DNA of 64,000 nt, taken from the NCBI GenBank assembly GCA_963809815.1, contig CAWELM010000007.1, positions 1 to 64,000 of the forward strand, given 5' to 3'. The notes beneath the pieces are model-generated. The model did not search any database and was not told the DNA's origin. It saw only the letters and a program-made list of their open reading frames with translations. The position numbers were made by a program, and so were the translations under genes. Below, piece after piece: positions 17,971-26,717 of this stretch (within the stretch, counting starts at the first letter, position 1; every line of letters starts with the position of its first letter). Source of the stretch: CAVVJA01 sp963809815. GTDB taxonomy: Bacteria; Actinomycetota; Actinomycetes; Mycobacteriales; Jatrophihabitantaceae.

Positions 17971-18921
17971 TCACTGGGGCCGTTCCCGCACAACCTCTGA
18001 CGGGCGCTTGTCGTCGCGCAGTCCGAGGAAGCGCGGCTGGCGCAGCCGTCCATCGCTTGTCCACTCGGCAAAGCCAACCTGGGCAACCAATTCGGGGCTG
18101 GTCCAATGGGTGCCGCGCGGAACCGGCCGCACCTCGTCAAACGGCGACGTCGACGTCTCCATCTCCCGTAGCCGCGCGCCGAGATCGCGTAGCACCGCCG
18201 AGCTAAAGCCGGTGCCGACTTTGCCGGCGTACCGGAGACGGCCGCCTTCGTAGTAGCCGACGAGCAGCGCGCCGAAGTCGGTACGGCTGCCCGCGGGATC
18301 GGTGTAGCCGCCGATCACGAACTCCTGCTCCCAGGCGCATTTCAGCTTCAGCCAGAGCTTCGAGCGGCCGTTGATATACGGGGCGTCGGCGCGCTTCGCG
18401 ATCAGCCCCTCCCAGCCCGAGCGACACGCCTCGGCGAAGCGCCGCTCAGAGTCGCCACGCCATGCTTCGCTCAACTGCAGTGCCGCACGCGGTCGGATCG
18501 CTTTCGTCAACGAGGCGCGGCGCTGCCGAAGAGGGCGTTCTGTTAGATCCGTGCCGTCGAGCTCAAGCAAGTCGAAGACGCAGTAGACGACGGGGTTGTT
18601 CGCCACGAGCACCTCCGACGGCGTCCTAATCCCGAGGCGCTGCTGCAACCGGCCGAAGGATGTCTGGTCGCCGTCGTATGCGACCACCTCTCCGTCGAGC
18701 ACAAGGCTGCTAGGGCGCTGGGACGCCACCGCGGCGGCAACCTCGGGATACGTCCCGGTCAGGTCATTGCCGGTACGCGACTCCAGTCGTACCTCGCCGC
18801 CGTCTTTGCGGGCCACGCAGCGCTCACCGTCGAACTTGCGCTCGAGCAGGAACTCCTCGCCGAAGTCGCGACGCTCGGTCAAGGTGGCCAACATCAACCC
18901 GACCGGCATTCGAGTCATCAT
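17971..18921 (-). CDS. ATP-dependent DNA ligase (LigC/LigD ligase-domain type)
   Basis: A 316-residue ligase. The start at 18921 is preceded by a GGAGGGGG run. Nucleotidyltransferase motif I is LERKFDGERC with Lys29 as the adenylated residue; motif III is CVFDLLELDGTDL, motif IV EGLIAKRADAPY and motif V WLKLKC. The C-terminal OB fold includes FVIGGYTDPAGSRTDFGALLVGYY. This is the stand-alone ligase without the polymerase and nuclease domains of full LigD, which act in end joining; no ku gene is visible here. It diverges from the small gene at 19018. Confidence 0.9.
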   Translation of the reverse strand: MMTRMPVGLMLATLTERRDFGEEFLLERKFDGERCVARKDGGEVRLESRTGNDLTGTYPEVAAAVASQRPSSLVLDGEVVAYDGDQTSFGRLQQRLGIRTPSEVLVANNPVVYCVFDLLELDGTDLTERPLRQRRASLTKAIRPRAALQLSEAWRGDSERRFAEACRSGWEGLIAKRADAPYINGRSKLWLKLKCAWEQEFVIGGYTDPAGSRTDFGALLVGYYEGGRLRYAGKVGTGFSSAVLRDLGARLREMETSTSPFDEVRPVPRGTHWTSPELVAQVGFAEWTSDGRLRQPRFLGLRDDKRPSEVVRERPQ

Positions 18922-19017
18922 CGCAGCTCGCACCCCCTCCGCAATTGAATTCCTATCATCGGCGCTGTGGGCAGTCTGCGTCCTGACCAGAGTTCGTGAG
19001 CTTCGATCGGAGATGTC

Positions 19018-19395
19018 ATGGCCGAGTTCTTCCCCTTCGCTGTGGACAGGCGGCTCGCCCCGTTTTGGCTCCCATTCGGCGTTCGTCCGGGCAAGGACGG
19101 TGTCACCATCACCGACGCCGGGACATTCCTGGCCACCTTCGGGTTTCTGAAATTGGAGACACCGCTCGCCAACATCGATGAGGCTCACGTGACCCGCAAT
19201 TACCGATGGTGGACGGCTGCGGGCGCTCGAAGGTCACTTGCCGACAATGGCCTCACGTTTGGGACCAATCGGACCGCGGGAGTGTGCATCCATTTTCGCG
19301 AGCCCGTTCCTTCGCCACTTCGGCGAAAAGGTCATCCGGCGCTCACCGTCACTGTCGCCGATGTTGACGGTCTCGTTCAGCGACTCCAACGTTAG
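19018..19395 (+). CDS. Conserved hypothetical protein, 125 residues
   Basis: A soluble protein with GGAG five bases before the ATG. It reads as a single compact beta-rich domain (FFPFAVDRRLAPFWLPFGV, then NIDEAHVTRNYRWWTAAGAR, and a final TVTVADVDGLVQRLQ). The pattern suggests a PH-like fold with a closing helix, but I cannot name the family. It is transcribed away from the ligase gene, with 96 bp between the two starts, so they share a promoter region. Confidence 0.7.
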   Translation: MAEFFPFAVDRRLAPFWLPFGVRPGKDGVTITDAGTFLATFGFLKLETPLANIDEAHVTRNYRWWTAAGARRSLADNGLTFGTNRTAGVCIHFREPVPSPLRRKGHPALTVTVADVDGLVQRLQR

Positions 19396-19535
19396 GAACG
19401 ACGGCACCTGCTCCGCCGGCGCTTGAAATGGCGCGCCGTCGAGGGCAACGTACGACGGCGGCACCATGCCCGTTGCCCGCCATACGGGCTGGATGACACC
19501 GCGGAGAGCGAGTCCGCCGGGTTGGTCGGTCGAGG

Positions 19536-20783
19536 TCACATCTGACGCGGGGCGGTCAGTTCAGTGAGGCGTCGCTGTAGCAGCCGCTGCTCGGGACCGT
19601 CGGCGGGGGCGAGGCGGGCTGCTGTCTCGTATGCGCGCCGGGCCTCATCGTGGCGGTGGAGGCGGCGCAGGAAGTCGGCCCGAGCCGCCGGCAGCAGGTA
19701 GTAGCCGGCGAGGCTTGATGTCGGGTCCAAAGCTTCGATTTCAACCAGTCCGGCCCGGTAGCCGTCGCGGAAACCGATCGCGATCGCGCGGTTCAGCATG
19801 ATCACTGGTGAGGGCTGGGCAACGAGCAGGGCGTCGTAAAGGGTGACGATGGTGCTCCACGGTGTGGTCCGCGCGTCGGTAGCGGTGGCGTGGCAGGCGG
19901 CGATCTGGGCCTGCAGCCGGTAGGGCCCGGGCGGGCGTCTCGACGCGGTGGCGCGGCGCAGGTGCTCCCGGCCTTCGTCGATGAGCGCCTCATCCCAGAG
20001 CCGACGGTCCTGCTCCTCGATCGGCACGAGGTCACCGGCTGGGTCGAAGCGGGTAGCTCGGCGGGCGAGCTGCAACGTGATCAACGCGAGCAGCGCGCGG
20101 GCCTCGTCCTCGTTGGGCATCAGCTCGACCAGCAGGCGGCTGAGGCGCCGCGCCTCAGTCGCCAGGCGATCGTCCGGCTGGCGATAACCCTCGTTGAAGA
20201 TCAGGTACAGCACGGCGAGCACGCCGCCCGTGCGTTCGGCGAGTAGTTCGTCAGAAGGCACCCGGTAGGGGATAGCCGCGTTGGCGATCTTCTGCTTGGT
20301 ACGCAGCAGCCGCTGAGACAGAGTCGACTCGGACACAAGCAGCGCCCGCGCGATCTCCGTGGTGCTCAACCCGGCCACGGTCTTCAGCGTCAAGGCCACG
20401 CGGTTGTCGAGAGCGATGGCCGGGTGGCAGCAGGTGAAGATCAGCCGTAATCGGTCATCGGACATGGGATCGTGCGGGCCGAGGGTGACATCAGGTTCCT
20501 GCATGATCGCGAGCTGCTGCAGCTTCGTCTGCTCGTTCTGCCGGCGACGGAGCACGTCGAGCGCGCGATGGCGGGCGACCGTAGTCAACCAGGCCGCCGG
20601 TGATCGAGGAATGCCGTCACGGGGCCACTGCAGGAGGGCGCGCTCGATGGCGTCTTGGACGCAGTCCTCCGCCAGCGTCCAGTCGCTGGTCAGACGGATC
20701 AGGCGGGCGACGATAGCTGCGCGTTCCGCCGCCACGGCCGCGTCGACCGCAGCGGTTGTGGCGCGGTGCATTTGCGTGCTCAC
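19536..20783 (-). CDS. ECF42-type RNA polymerase sigma factor with C-terminal extension
   Basis: A 415-residue protein, far longer than a minimal ECF sigma (~180). Residues ~15-95 are region 2 (AEDCVQDAIERALLQW; WLTTVARHRALDVLRRR), residues ~120-190 region 4 (LKTVAGLSTTEIARALLVSESTLSQRLLRTKQKI), and from ~200 comes the helical TPR-like DUF6596 extension (LYLIFNEGY; RAIAIG; GYYLLPAARADFLRRLHRHDEARRAYE). This architecture next to a YCII/DGPF gene defines the ECF42 group. The GTG start overlaps the YCII stop (GTGA), so the two are coupled. It probably directs the TGTCGGAT-N16-CGTC promoters found upstream. Confidence 0.93.
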   Translation of the reverse strand: MSTQMHRATTAAVDAAVAAERAAIVARLIRLTSDWTLAEDCVQDAIERALLQWPRDGIPRSPAAWLTTVARHRALDVLRRRQNEQTKLQQLAIMQEPDVTLGPHDPMSDDRLRLIFTCCHPAIALDNRVALTLKTVAGLSTTEIARALLVSESTLSQRLLRTKQKIANAAIPYRVPSDELLAERTGGVLAVLYLIFNEGYRQPDDRLATEARRLSRLLVELMPNEDEARALLALITLQLARRATRFDPAGDLVPIEEQDRRLWDEALIDEGREHLRRATASRRPPGPYRLQAQIAACHATATDARTTPWSTIVTLYDALLVAQPSPVIMLNRAIAIGFRDGYRAGLVEIEALDPTSSLAGYYLLPAARADFLRRLHRHDEARRAYETAARLAPADGPEQRLLQRRLTELTAPRQM

Positions 20784-21124
20784 ACCTCGTCGGTCCAGAA
20801 CGGCCGCAGCTCCAGCTTGCCGCCGTTGGCCTGCGGATGCCGCGCGGCGATCGCAATGGCCTCATCAAGGTCGTCGCACTCGAGGATGTCGAAACCACAG
20901 ATCCATTCCTTGGACTCGACGAACGGGCCGTCGCTCACGAGCAACTGCCCGCGACTGACCTGGACCGTCGTGGCGTCGCTGGTCGGGCGAAGCTGGGAGC
21001 CGATAATTCGCTTGCCGCGGCGGGCGACGTCATCGAGCCACTGCTCGATCGTCCAGTCCTCCGCGCGCGGCTCGGCCTCGGCCGCCGCCTCGGGATCGGC
21101 GATGACCAACATCATGTACTTCAT
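20780..21124 (-). CDS. YCII-related (DGPF) protein
   Basis: A 114-residue protein with AGGAG five bases before the ATG. The start MKYMMLVIADPEAAAEAEP and the motif LLVSDGPFVESKEWICGFDI are the DGPF signature of the YCII family that accompanies ECF42 sigma factors. The fold is a dimeric alpha/beta barrel, possibly with a catalytic Asp/His pair in other members; no activity is proven for this group. It is the middle gene of the DinB-YCII-sigma operon and has its own promoter-like element at 21161-21188. Confidence 0.92.
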   Translation of the reverse strand: MKYMMLVIADPEAAAEAEPRAEDWTIEQWLDDVARRGKRIIGSQLRPTSDATTVQVSRGQLLVSDGPFVESKEWICGFDILECDDLDEAIAIAARHPQANGGKLELRPFWTDEV

Positions 21125-21160
21125 GGCTGCTCCTGCCGGGATTGTTGGTGATGAACCTAC

Positions 21161-21188
21161 GACGATCGGCGACGCCCCCGATCCGACA
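21161..21188 (-). promoter_or_regulatory. Putative ECF42 promoter in front of the YCII gene
   Basis: On the minus strand TGTCGG (21188-21183) and CGTC (21164-21161) are separated by exactly 18 bases. The -10 ends 37 bases before the YCII ATG. The -35 is one base from the TGTCGA I recall as the ECF42 consensus, and CGTC fits its CG(A/T)C -10. Confidence 0.6.
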
Positions 21189-21189
21189 T

Positions 21190-21693
21190 CTACTCGACGA
21201 CCACCCACTGCCGGCCATCGATGAGCTCGCGCACCGCGTCGAGATGCCCCGCGTGGATCGACGTCTCGGTAAGCACGTGCAGGAGCACCGAGCGCAGGTC
21301 CGGAAAGTCCGCTCCCCAACTTGCCCACCGTTCGTCGCGTTGCGCGGGGGGTGCGTCGAGATCGGTGCCGGCGATGATCGCATCCGAGCGTCGGATCTCC
21401 TCGCGGTACAAATCGAACACGTCTCGCGCGGACTCGTCCGGGCTCACCCGCCAGTCGCCGTCCGGCTCCGACGGGAAGTATTCCCACGACTCACCGGCAA
21501 CGACGCATCGGAACCAGTAATGCTCATCCGCCAACGCCAAGTGCTTCACCAGGCCCAGGCAGTGCCAACCCGACGGCAGCAGCGGATGGCGAAGTTGCTC
21601 GTCGGACAACCCCTCCAAGATGCCGAACACGTGCCCGCGCTGCGCGTCTAGGTGCTCAAGCAGCAATTCCCGCTCGCGAGTGACCGTGAACAT
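21190..21693 (-). CDS. DinB/DUF664 family protein
   Basis: A 167-residue four-helix-bundle protein of the DinB-like, mycothiol-transferase type. Metal-ligand histidines are in HCLGLVKHLALADEHYWF (~44-62) and HAGHLDAVRELI (~147-158). Such proteins often transfer or isomerise thiol adducts with a bound metal. It is the first gene of the operon that also holds YCII and the ECF42 sigma factor, 65 bp upstream of the YCII start. It is preceded by an ECF42-type promoter. A truncated homologue is at 37936-38160. Confidence 0.88.
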   Translation of the reverse strand: MFTVTRERELLLEHLDAQRGHVFGILEGLSDEQLRHPLLPSGWHCLGLVKHLALADEHYWFRCVVAGESWEYFPSEPDGDWRVSPDESARDVFDLYREEIRRSDAIIAGTDLDAPPAQRDERWASWGADFPDLRSVLLHVLTETSIHAGHLDAVRELIDGRQWVVVE

Positions 21694-21730
21694 GAGGACG
21701 CCCCTTACGCCGCCAACCGCTCACCCGTAT

Positions 21731-21758
21731 GACGAACGAGACGGCGCCTCATCCGACA
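21731..21758 (-). promoter_or_regulatory. Putative ECF42 promoter in front of the DinB gene
   Basis: On the minus strand TGTCGG (21758-21753) and CGTC (21734-21731) lie 18 bases apart, and the two bases after TGTCGG are again AT. The -10 ends 38 bases before the DinB ATG. The geometry is the same as at 21161-21188. Confidence 0.6.
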
Positions 21759-21998
21759 CTCCGCGCGATGTCTCGACCAATCCCGCCTGACGGTCAGCGG
21801 TCACCTCATCGAGAGCGGATCGGTCGGACGACCACTCGAACGACAACAGTGCATTACCACTTCGTTCACCAGTGGTGCTACGACCGAGTGGATCCCTTTG
21901 GATAGGTCCGTTCAGACCGATCGCGGTCGATTGCGTCTTGGGCATATGACCGGCCGGCCCTCGACAACGCTGACGAGGACCGGCCGGTGTAAGGCAGA

Positions 21999-23120
21999 TC
22001 AGCCGGCCGCGATGCCCTCGCCGCCCACGGACCCGGGGACGGTTACGGACCCGATCGCGGTGAGGGATCCGTCGGCGCCGACTCGAAACGCGTCGACGAT
22101 GCCGTTCGCACCGGTCTGCACGTAAAGGAAGCGGCGGTCCGAGGACACCGCTGCGTCGACTGTGCCGGCGTTGGTGCTGGTGTTGCCGAGCGCCGTCAGC
22201 GTCCCGCTGCCCGGGTCGTGGTAACCGGAAAGGCTCGCGCTGCCGGCGTTGGATGCGTAGAAGTTCGAGCCGTCCCGAACGATCCAGCAGGTAGCAGCCT
22301 GCCCGGTCAGTTGGCGATCGACGAGGGTTAGCGTGCCGTTAACGTTGACGGTGAACGTCGCGACCGCATTCGCGGCCTCGGCAACGACCAGGTGGCCGCC
22401 TGCATCGAACGTGGCGCCGAACGGCACCTGCCCGGGGTCGGCGTTTACCACGGGCTGCGCCGAGATCCCGCCGAACCGGTTCACTGCGAAAACGTCGATG
22501 TTGTTGCCGTTGGCCTTGGTCGTGACGACGAGTTTGCTGCCGTCGGGAGTGAACGTGACCTGCCCCGGGGTGTTGGTGAACTCGGGCGTCGCCGTCGGGT
22601 TAAGGCCGAGCGGCCGGTGCCATGAGGGCACCCGTACCAGGGTGTCACCGAAGCGCAGATACCCCTGTACCGACCCGCCGTCACGAGCGTTGAGCACGTA
22701 CACCACGTGGCCGCGTACCGCGATGCTAACCGGGAACGACCCACCAGAGCTGATCACCTGGTGCCGGACAAGCCGGTCGCCGTGCACCGTGAACACCGTC
22801 ACCGTATTGCTGCCGGCATTGACCGCATACAACAAGCCGTCCTCACGGTCATATGCCAATGAACCCTGAGAGGCGAGGAAGTCGACGACGGCCCCGGTCA
22901 ACGCGCCCCCCTTGCCGCCCGTCTGATAGACGCCGGCCTGCTGCAGGCTACCGTCCGCAGCACGGTCGTAAGCGACGATCGTGTTACCGGAGAGGTTGTC
23001 TGTCTGCACGAAGACGGGCGCGGAATGCTCGACCAGCGAGGCCTGAGCCTGCCCCGCGAACAGTGCCGTCGCCGCGACCGCGATGCCGCCAACGACCGCT
23101 AGCCGAATGGTCTTTCTCAT
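21999..23120 (-). CDS. Secreted lactonase-like beta-propeller protein
   Basis: A 373-residue exported protein; GAGGAG lies upstream of the ATG at 23120, which gives a signal peptide (MRKTIRLAVVGGIAVAATAL, cleavage near AQA-S). The rest is repeated four-stranded blades with motifs such as NTIVAYDRAADGSLQQ, NTVTVFTVHGD, GQVTFTPDGSKLVVTTKANG and DRRFLYVQTGANGIVDAFRV, the pattern of the 6-phosphogluconolactonase/YVTN-type seven-bladed propellers. Because it is exported, a cytoplasmic sugar lactonase role is unlikely. Function unknown. Confidence 0.82.
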   Translation of the reverse strand: MRKTIRLAVVGGIAVAATALFAGQAQASLVEHSAPVFVQTDNLSGNTIVAYDRAADGSLQQAGVYQTGGKGGALTGAVVDFLASQGSLAYDREDGLLYAVNAGSNTVTVFTVHGDRLVRHQVISSGGSFPVSIAVRGHVVYVLNARDGGSVQGYLRFGDTLVRVPSWHRPLGLNPTATPEFTNTPGQVTFTPDGSKLVVTTKANGNNIDVFAVNRFGGISAQPVVNADPGQVPFGATFDAGGHLVVAEAANAVATFTVNVNGTLTLVDRQLTGQAATCWIVRDGSNFYASNAGSASLSGYHDPGSGTLTALGNTSTNAGTVDAAVSSDRRFLYVQTGANGIVDAFRVGADGSLTAIGSVTVPGSVGGEGIAAG

Positions 23121-23478
23121 GACGCTCCTCACCGAGTGACTGCGAGTGGACACACCTATTAGCGCTCATCCGCCCCGGTTCCCTTACCCGCCGAAGAGCA
23201 TGTTCAGCAGTTGGTAATACCCTGGCCGGTCAGGAATGCGGTCGATACGAGCAGTCGCGGGTGTCCTCCGAGCCAAATGGGCCGGACCGGCCGACTTCGC
23301 GGAAGTGGGCGGCCAACCGGCAACGCGGCGGCTCGGACCGGTGCGATGGCAATGTCGAGTTGCTTCCGGAAGGCGGTGTCCAGCGAAGCCAGCACCACGC
23401 TCCCCGAGACCGACATGAGCGCCTGGGAGCCGAGCACGATTCGCAGAAGGTGCTTCTCTTGCAGCAACGCGCTGGCGG
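23121..23478. other. Intergenic region, no gene seen
   Basis: 358 bp between the propeller gene and the aldo/keto reductase, both on the minus strand. Short frames on both strands lack ribosome sites and recognisable sequence. Confidence 0.45.
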
Positions 23479-24375
23479 TCAGTCCTCAGGGATGAGCCGG
23501 TCGAATATCTCCGGTCGGGGCAGGTCGGGGTCGGGTCCGTTGCGCACGCCGGTGTCGAGCGCGTCGACGCGCGACAGCTGCTCGGCGGTCAGGTCGAAGT
23601 CGAACACGTCGAAGTTCTCGGCGATGCGGGCCGGGTTGGTCGACTTCGGGATGGCTGAGCGGCCGTGTTGCAGTTGCCAGCGCAGCATCACCTGGGCCGG
23701 CGTCTTGCGGTGCTCGGCGGCGATCGCGCCGATAGTGGAGTCTTCTAGAACGTTCCTGCGGTCCTCGCCCCAGCCCGGGTAGAAGGTGATGCCGCCGATC
23801 GGCGACCAGGCCTGGGTGAGAATGCCGTGCTCCGCGTTGGCTTTCTGCACGTCCGGTTGTGAGAAGTACGGGTGCAGCTCGATCTGGTTCACTGCGGGCA
23901 CGACATCGGTCTGCCTCAGCAGATCGTCGAGGTGGTGGCGCATGAAGTTGCTGACCCCGATCGCGCGCACCCTGCCGTCGGCCAGCAGCGTCTCCAACCC
24001 CTTGTACGCGGCGACCGTCCGGTCGAACCGGTCCGGGGCCGGCTGGTGGAGGATGAGCAAGTCGAGCTGGTCGACACCGAGCTTGCGGATCGCCTTGTCG
24101 AACGCGTGCAGCGTCTGGTTGTACCCGTAGTCGCTGACCCACACCTTGGTCTCGACGAACACCGCGGCCCGGTCGAGGCCGGAGTGGCGGATGCCGTCGC
24201 CGACCTGCCGCTCGTTGCCGTACGCAGCAGCGGTGTCGATGTGCCGGTAGCCGACGTTCAGCGCAGTCTCGACAGCTGACGTGGTCTCCTCCGGCGGGCT
24301 CTGGAACACGCCGAGCCCGAGTGCCGGCATCGTGACGCCGTTGTTGAGCGTGAGTTCCGGGATCGTAACCGTCAT
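23479..24375 (-). CDS. Aldo/keto reductase (AKR5-like, 2,5-diketogluconate reductase type)
   Basis: A 298-residue reductase. The active-site residues are Asp/Tyr in YRHIDTAAAYGNE (~45-57), Lys in VETKVWVSDYG (~80) and His in LLILHQPAPD (~112). IGVSNFMRHHLDDLL (~147) and AQVMLRWQLQHGRSAIPKST (~230), the NADPH 2'-phosphate site, are typical of the AKR5 group that reduces ketoacids, diketogluconate or methylglyoxal. It differs clearly from the AKR at 17034. It is a single gene. Confidence 0.9.
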   Translation of the reverse strand: MTVTIPELTLNNGVTMPALGLGVFQSPPEETTSAVETALNVGYRHIDTAAAYGNERQVGDGIRHSGLDRAAVFVETKVWVSDYGYNQTLHAFDKAIRKLGVDQLDLLILHQPAPDRFDRTVAAYKGLETLLADGRVRAIGVSNFMRHHLDDLLRQTDVVPAVNQIELHPYFSQPDVQKANAEHGILTQAWSPIGGITFYPGWGEDRRNVLEDSTIGAIAAEHRKTPAQVMLRWQLQHGRSAIPKSTNPARIAENFDVFDFDLTAEQLSRVDALDTGVRNGPDPDLPRPEIFDRLIPED

Positions 24376-24709
24376 GCCTTCGACTGTAGGAGACGCCAGC
24401 CAAGCCCACTCCGAGTCCTAAGACCACGGCAGACTATTCATGCGATCGCCCTGCGGTCACACCTCCTGCGATCAGCATCACGAACCAGCTGACGACGTCT
24501 TGGCCACCGTGTGCCGAGCCCGGACTTCGTGCTGGCCCGCGCGATAGAGTCGGGAATCATCGAGCTGGAGGATGCGGAATTACCCAGCCAGACGCGAGGC
24601 CACCTCAAGCAATCGGCCGGCACTGGCTTGGACGGGATCGGCGGCGTCGGTTGGCCGGCAGCAGGCCTAACCCCTGCCTCGCCGTGGGGGCGTGAAGAGG
24701 GAGAGTGCA
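24376..24709. other. Divergent intergenic region
   Basis: 334 bp between the divergent aldo/keto reductase and transketolase genes. A short plus-strand stretch (from ~24520) reads like protein (PDFVLARAIESGIIELEDAE) but has no stop-bounded domain I know. I see no operator-like palindrome. Confidence 0.4.
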
Positions 24710-26554
24710 ATGAGCGGGCAGACCTTGGACGATCTCTATGAGCTCGCCGGGCAGCTGCGGGTCGACTCGATCCGGGCCAGCACGGCCGCCGGGTCCGGCC
24801 ATCCGACGTCGAGCATGTCGGCCGCCGATCTGATGGCGGTGCTGCTGGCCCGTCATTTCCGCTACGACTGGGAGCGGCCGGGCGATCCGGCCAACGACCA
24901 CCTGATCTTTTCCAAGGGGCACGCGTCCCCGTTGCTCTATTCGATGTTCAAGGCGGCGGGCGTCGTGTCGGACGAGGAGCTGATAAGCGGATACCGGCGG
25001 TTCGGTTCGCCGCTGCAAGGTCACCCCACCCCGAGGTTGCCGTGGGTCGATGTCGCCACGGGCTCCCTCGGTCAGGGGCTGCCGGATGGAGTCGGCGTCG
25101 CGTTGGCCGGGCGGTATCTCGACGAGCTGCCGTACCGCGTCTGGGTGCTCTGCGGTGACAGTGAGATGGCGGAAGGTTCGATGTGGGAGGCATTCGACAA
25201 GGCGGCCTACTACCGACTGGCGAACCTCACCGCGATCGTTGACGTGAACCGTCTCGGTCAACGCGGCCCGACCGAACTGGGTTGGGACCTGGACGCGTAC
25301 GCCCGGCGGATTGAGGGGTTCGGCTGTCGCGCCATCCCCATCGATGGACACGATCTTGGCGAAATCGACAAGGCGTTTGCCCAGGCGGCCGACGCGGACC
25401 GGCCCACGGTGATTCTGGCCCGTACCCGTAAGGGCCGCGGGTTCTCCGAGATCGAAGATCGCGAGGGCTGGCACGGCAGACCGCTGCCCGCGGAGATGGC
25501 CGAGCGGGCCGTCGTCGAGTTGGGCGGGGAGCGGCACCTCACGGTCCGCGGGCCGCGGCCGGCGGGTGGGTCCCCGCGGACGCGGCCCAGCGCCGAGGTG
25601 ATCCTGCCCCGCTACGCGATGGGCGCCAAGGTCGCCACCCGGAAGGCTTTCGGCGAATCGCTGGCCGCGGTCGGCGCCCGTTCGGATGTCGTCGCCCTCG
25701 ACGGGGAGGTGGACAACTCCACGCACGCGGAGGAGTTCGCCAAGGCCTATCCCGAGCGCTACTTCGAGATGTTCATCGCCGAGCAGCAGCTTGTCGCGGC
25801 CGCGGTCGGCCTGTCCGTCCGCGGATACGTCCCCTTCGCCGCCACCTTCGCCGCGTTCTTCACCCGCGCCTACGACTTCGTCCGGATGGCGGGCATCTCC
25901 GAGGTCAACATCCGGCTGTGCGGCTCCCATGCGGGGGTCGAGATCGGTGCGGACGGCCCGTCGCAGATGGCTCTGGAGGATCTCGCGATGATGCGGGCCG
26001 TGCACGGATCCACGGTCCTGTACCCGAGCGACGCAACGAGCACGGCCGGCCTGGTGCGGGAGATGGCCGAGCGCACCGGCATCGTCTACCTGCGCACGAC
26101 CCGCGGCGCGTACCCGGTGCTGTACGGACCGGATGAGACCTTTCCGATCGGCGGTGCGAAGGTGGTCCGGTCCAGCCCGGACGACCAGGTGACGTTGGTC
26201 GGCGCCGGTGTGACCTTGCACAACTGCCTGGCCGCAGCGGACCAGCTCGGTCGCGACGGGATCGCCGCCCGCGTGCTGGACCTGTACTCGGTGAAGCCGA
26301 TCGACACCGAGACGCTTGTCACGGCCGCGACCGCGACCGGGGACCGACTCGTCGTCGTCGAGGACCACTACCCGGCCGGCGGTATCGGCAGCGCGGTGCT
26401 CGAAGCGCTCAACGACGCAGGTCACCCGGCCCATATCGTGCACCTGGCGGTGCGCGGCCTACCTGGCTCCGGAACCCCCGCGGAGCTCATGGACGCGGCG
26501 GGGATATCCACCGGTCACGTCGTGCAGGCCGCCCGCGAAGTCCTGCGGGCCTGA
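24710..26554 (+). CDS. tkt: Transketolase
   Basis: A 614-residue ThDP enzyme with GGGAG upstream of its ATG. N-terminal PP domain: AAGSGHPTSS (~26-35), DHLIFSKGHASPLLYS (~63-78), GSLGQGLP (~118) and the Mg/ThDP motif CGDSEMAEGSMWEAFDKAAYY (~148-168). The Pyr domain starts near 310 with TRKAFGESLAAVGARSDVVALDGEV, and IAEQQLVAAAVGLS holds the catalytic Glu. The C-terminal domain ends in VEDHYPAGGIGSAV. It moves two-carbon units in the pentose phosphate pathway. At 614 residues it is shorter than E. coli-type transketolase and resembles the animal/mycobacterial-like short class. Confidence 0.9.
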   Translation: MSGQTLDDLYELAGQLRVDSIRASTAAGSGHPTSSMSAADLMAVLLARHFRYDWERPGDPANDHLIFSKGHASPLLYSMFKAAGVVSDEELISGYRRFGSPLQGHPTPRLPWVDVATGSLGQGLPDGVGVALAGRYLDELPYRVWVLCGDSEMAEGSMWEAFDKAAYYRLANLTAIVDVNRLGQRGPTELGWDLDAYARRIEGFGCRAIPIDGHDLGEIDKAFAQAADADRPTVILARTRKGRGFSEIEDREGWHGRPLPAEMAERAVVELGGERHLTVRGPRPAGGSPRTRPSAEVILPRYAMGAKVATRKAFGESLAAVGARSDVVALDGEVDNSTHAEEFAKAYPERYFEMFIAEQQLVAAAVGLSVRGYVPFAATFAAFFTRAYDFVRMAGISEVNIRLCGSHAGVEIGADGPSQMALEDLAMMRAVHGSTVLYPSDATSTAGLVREMAERTGIVYLRTTRGAYPVLYGPDETFPIGGAKVVRSSPDDQVTLVGAGVTLHNCLAAADQLGRDGIAARVLDLYSVKPIDTETLVTAATATGDRLVVVEDHYPAGGIGSAVLEALNDAGHPAHIVHLAVRGLPGSGTPAELMDAAGISTGHVVQAAREVLRA

Positions 26555-26717
26555 GGCGGCCCGAAACTGCCGATCGGTACGACCCAGTACCTCTCCCCCG
26601 GTCGCACTAGCCACAAACAGAATGCCGCTAGAACTGGCACCCGGCGTCCTCCGTCGATCTTCAGGCGGCCATCACCAACGCAAAAGGGTCATCGAGACTG
26701 CGCGGGCCGCAGGTGCC

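Noticed and set aside
23204..23467. An 87-codon minus-strand frame between the propeller and the aldo/keto reductase genes
   Set aside because: No ribosome site, no domain, and composition like its surroundings.
24605..26443. A 612-codon frame opposite transketolase
   Set aside because: Same antisense effect; the plus strand encodes a full transketolase.
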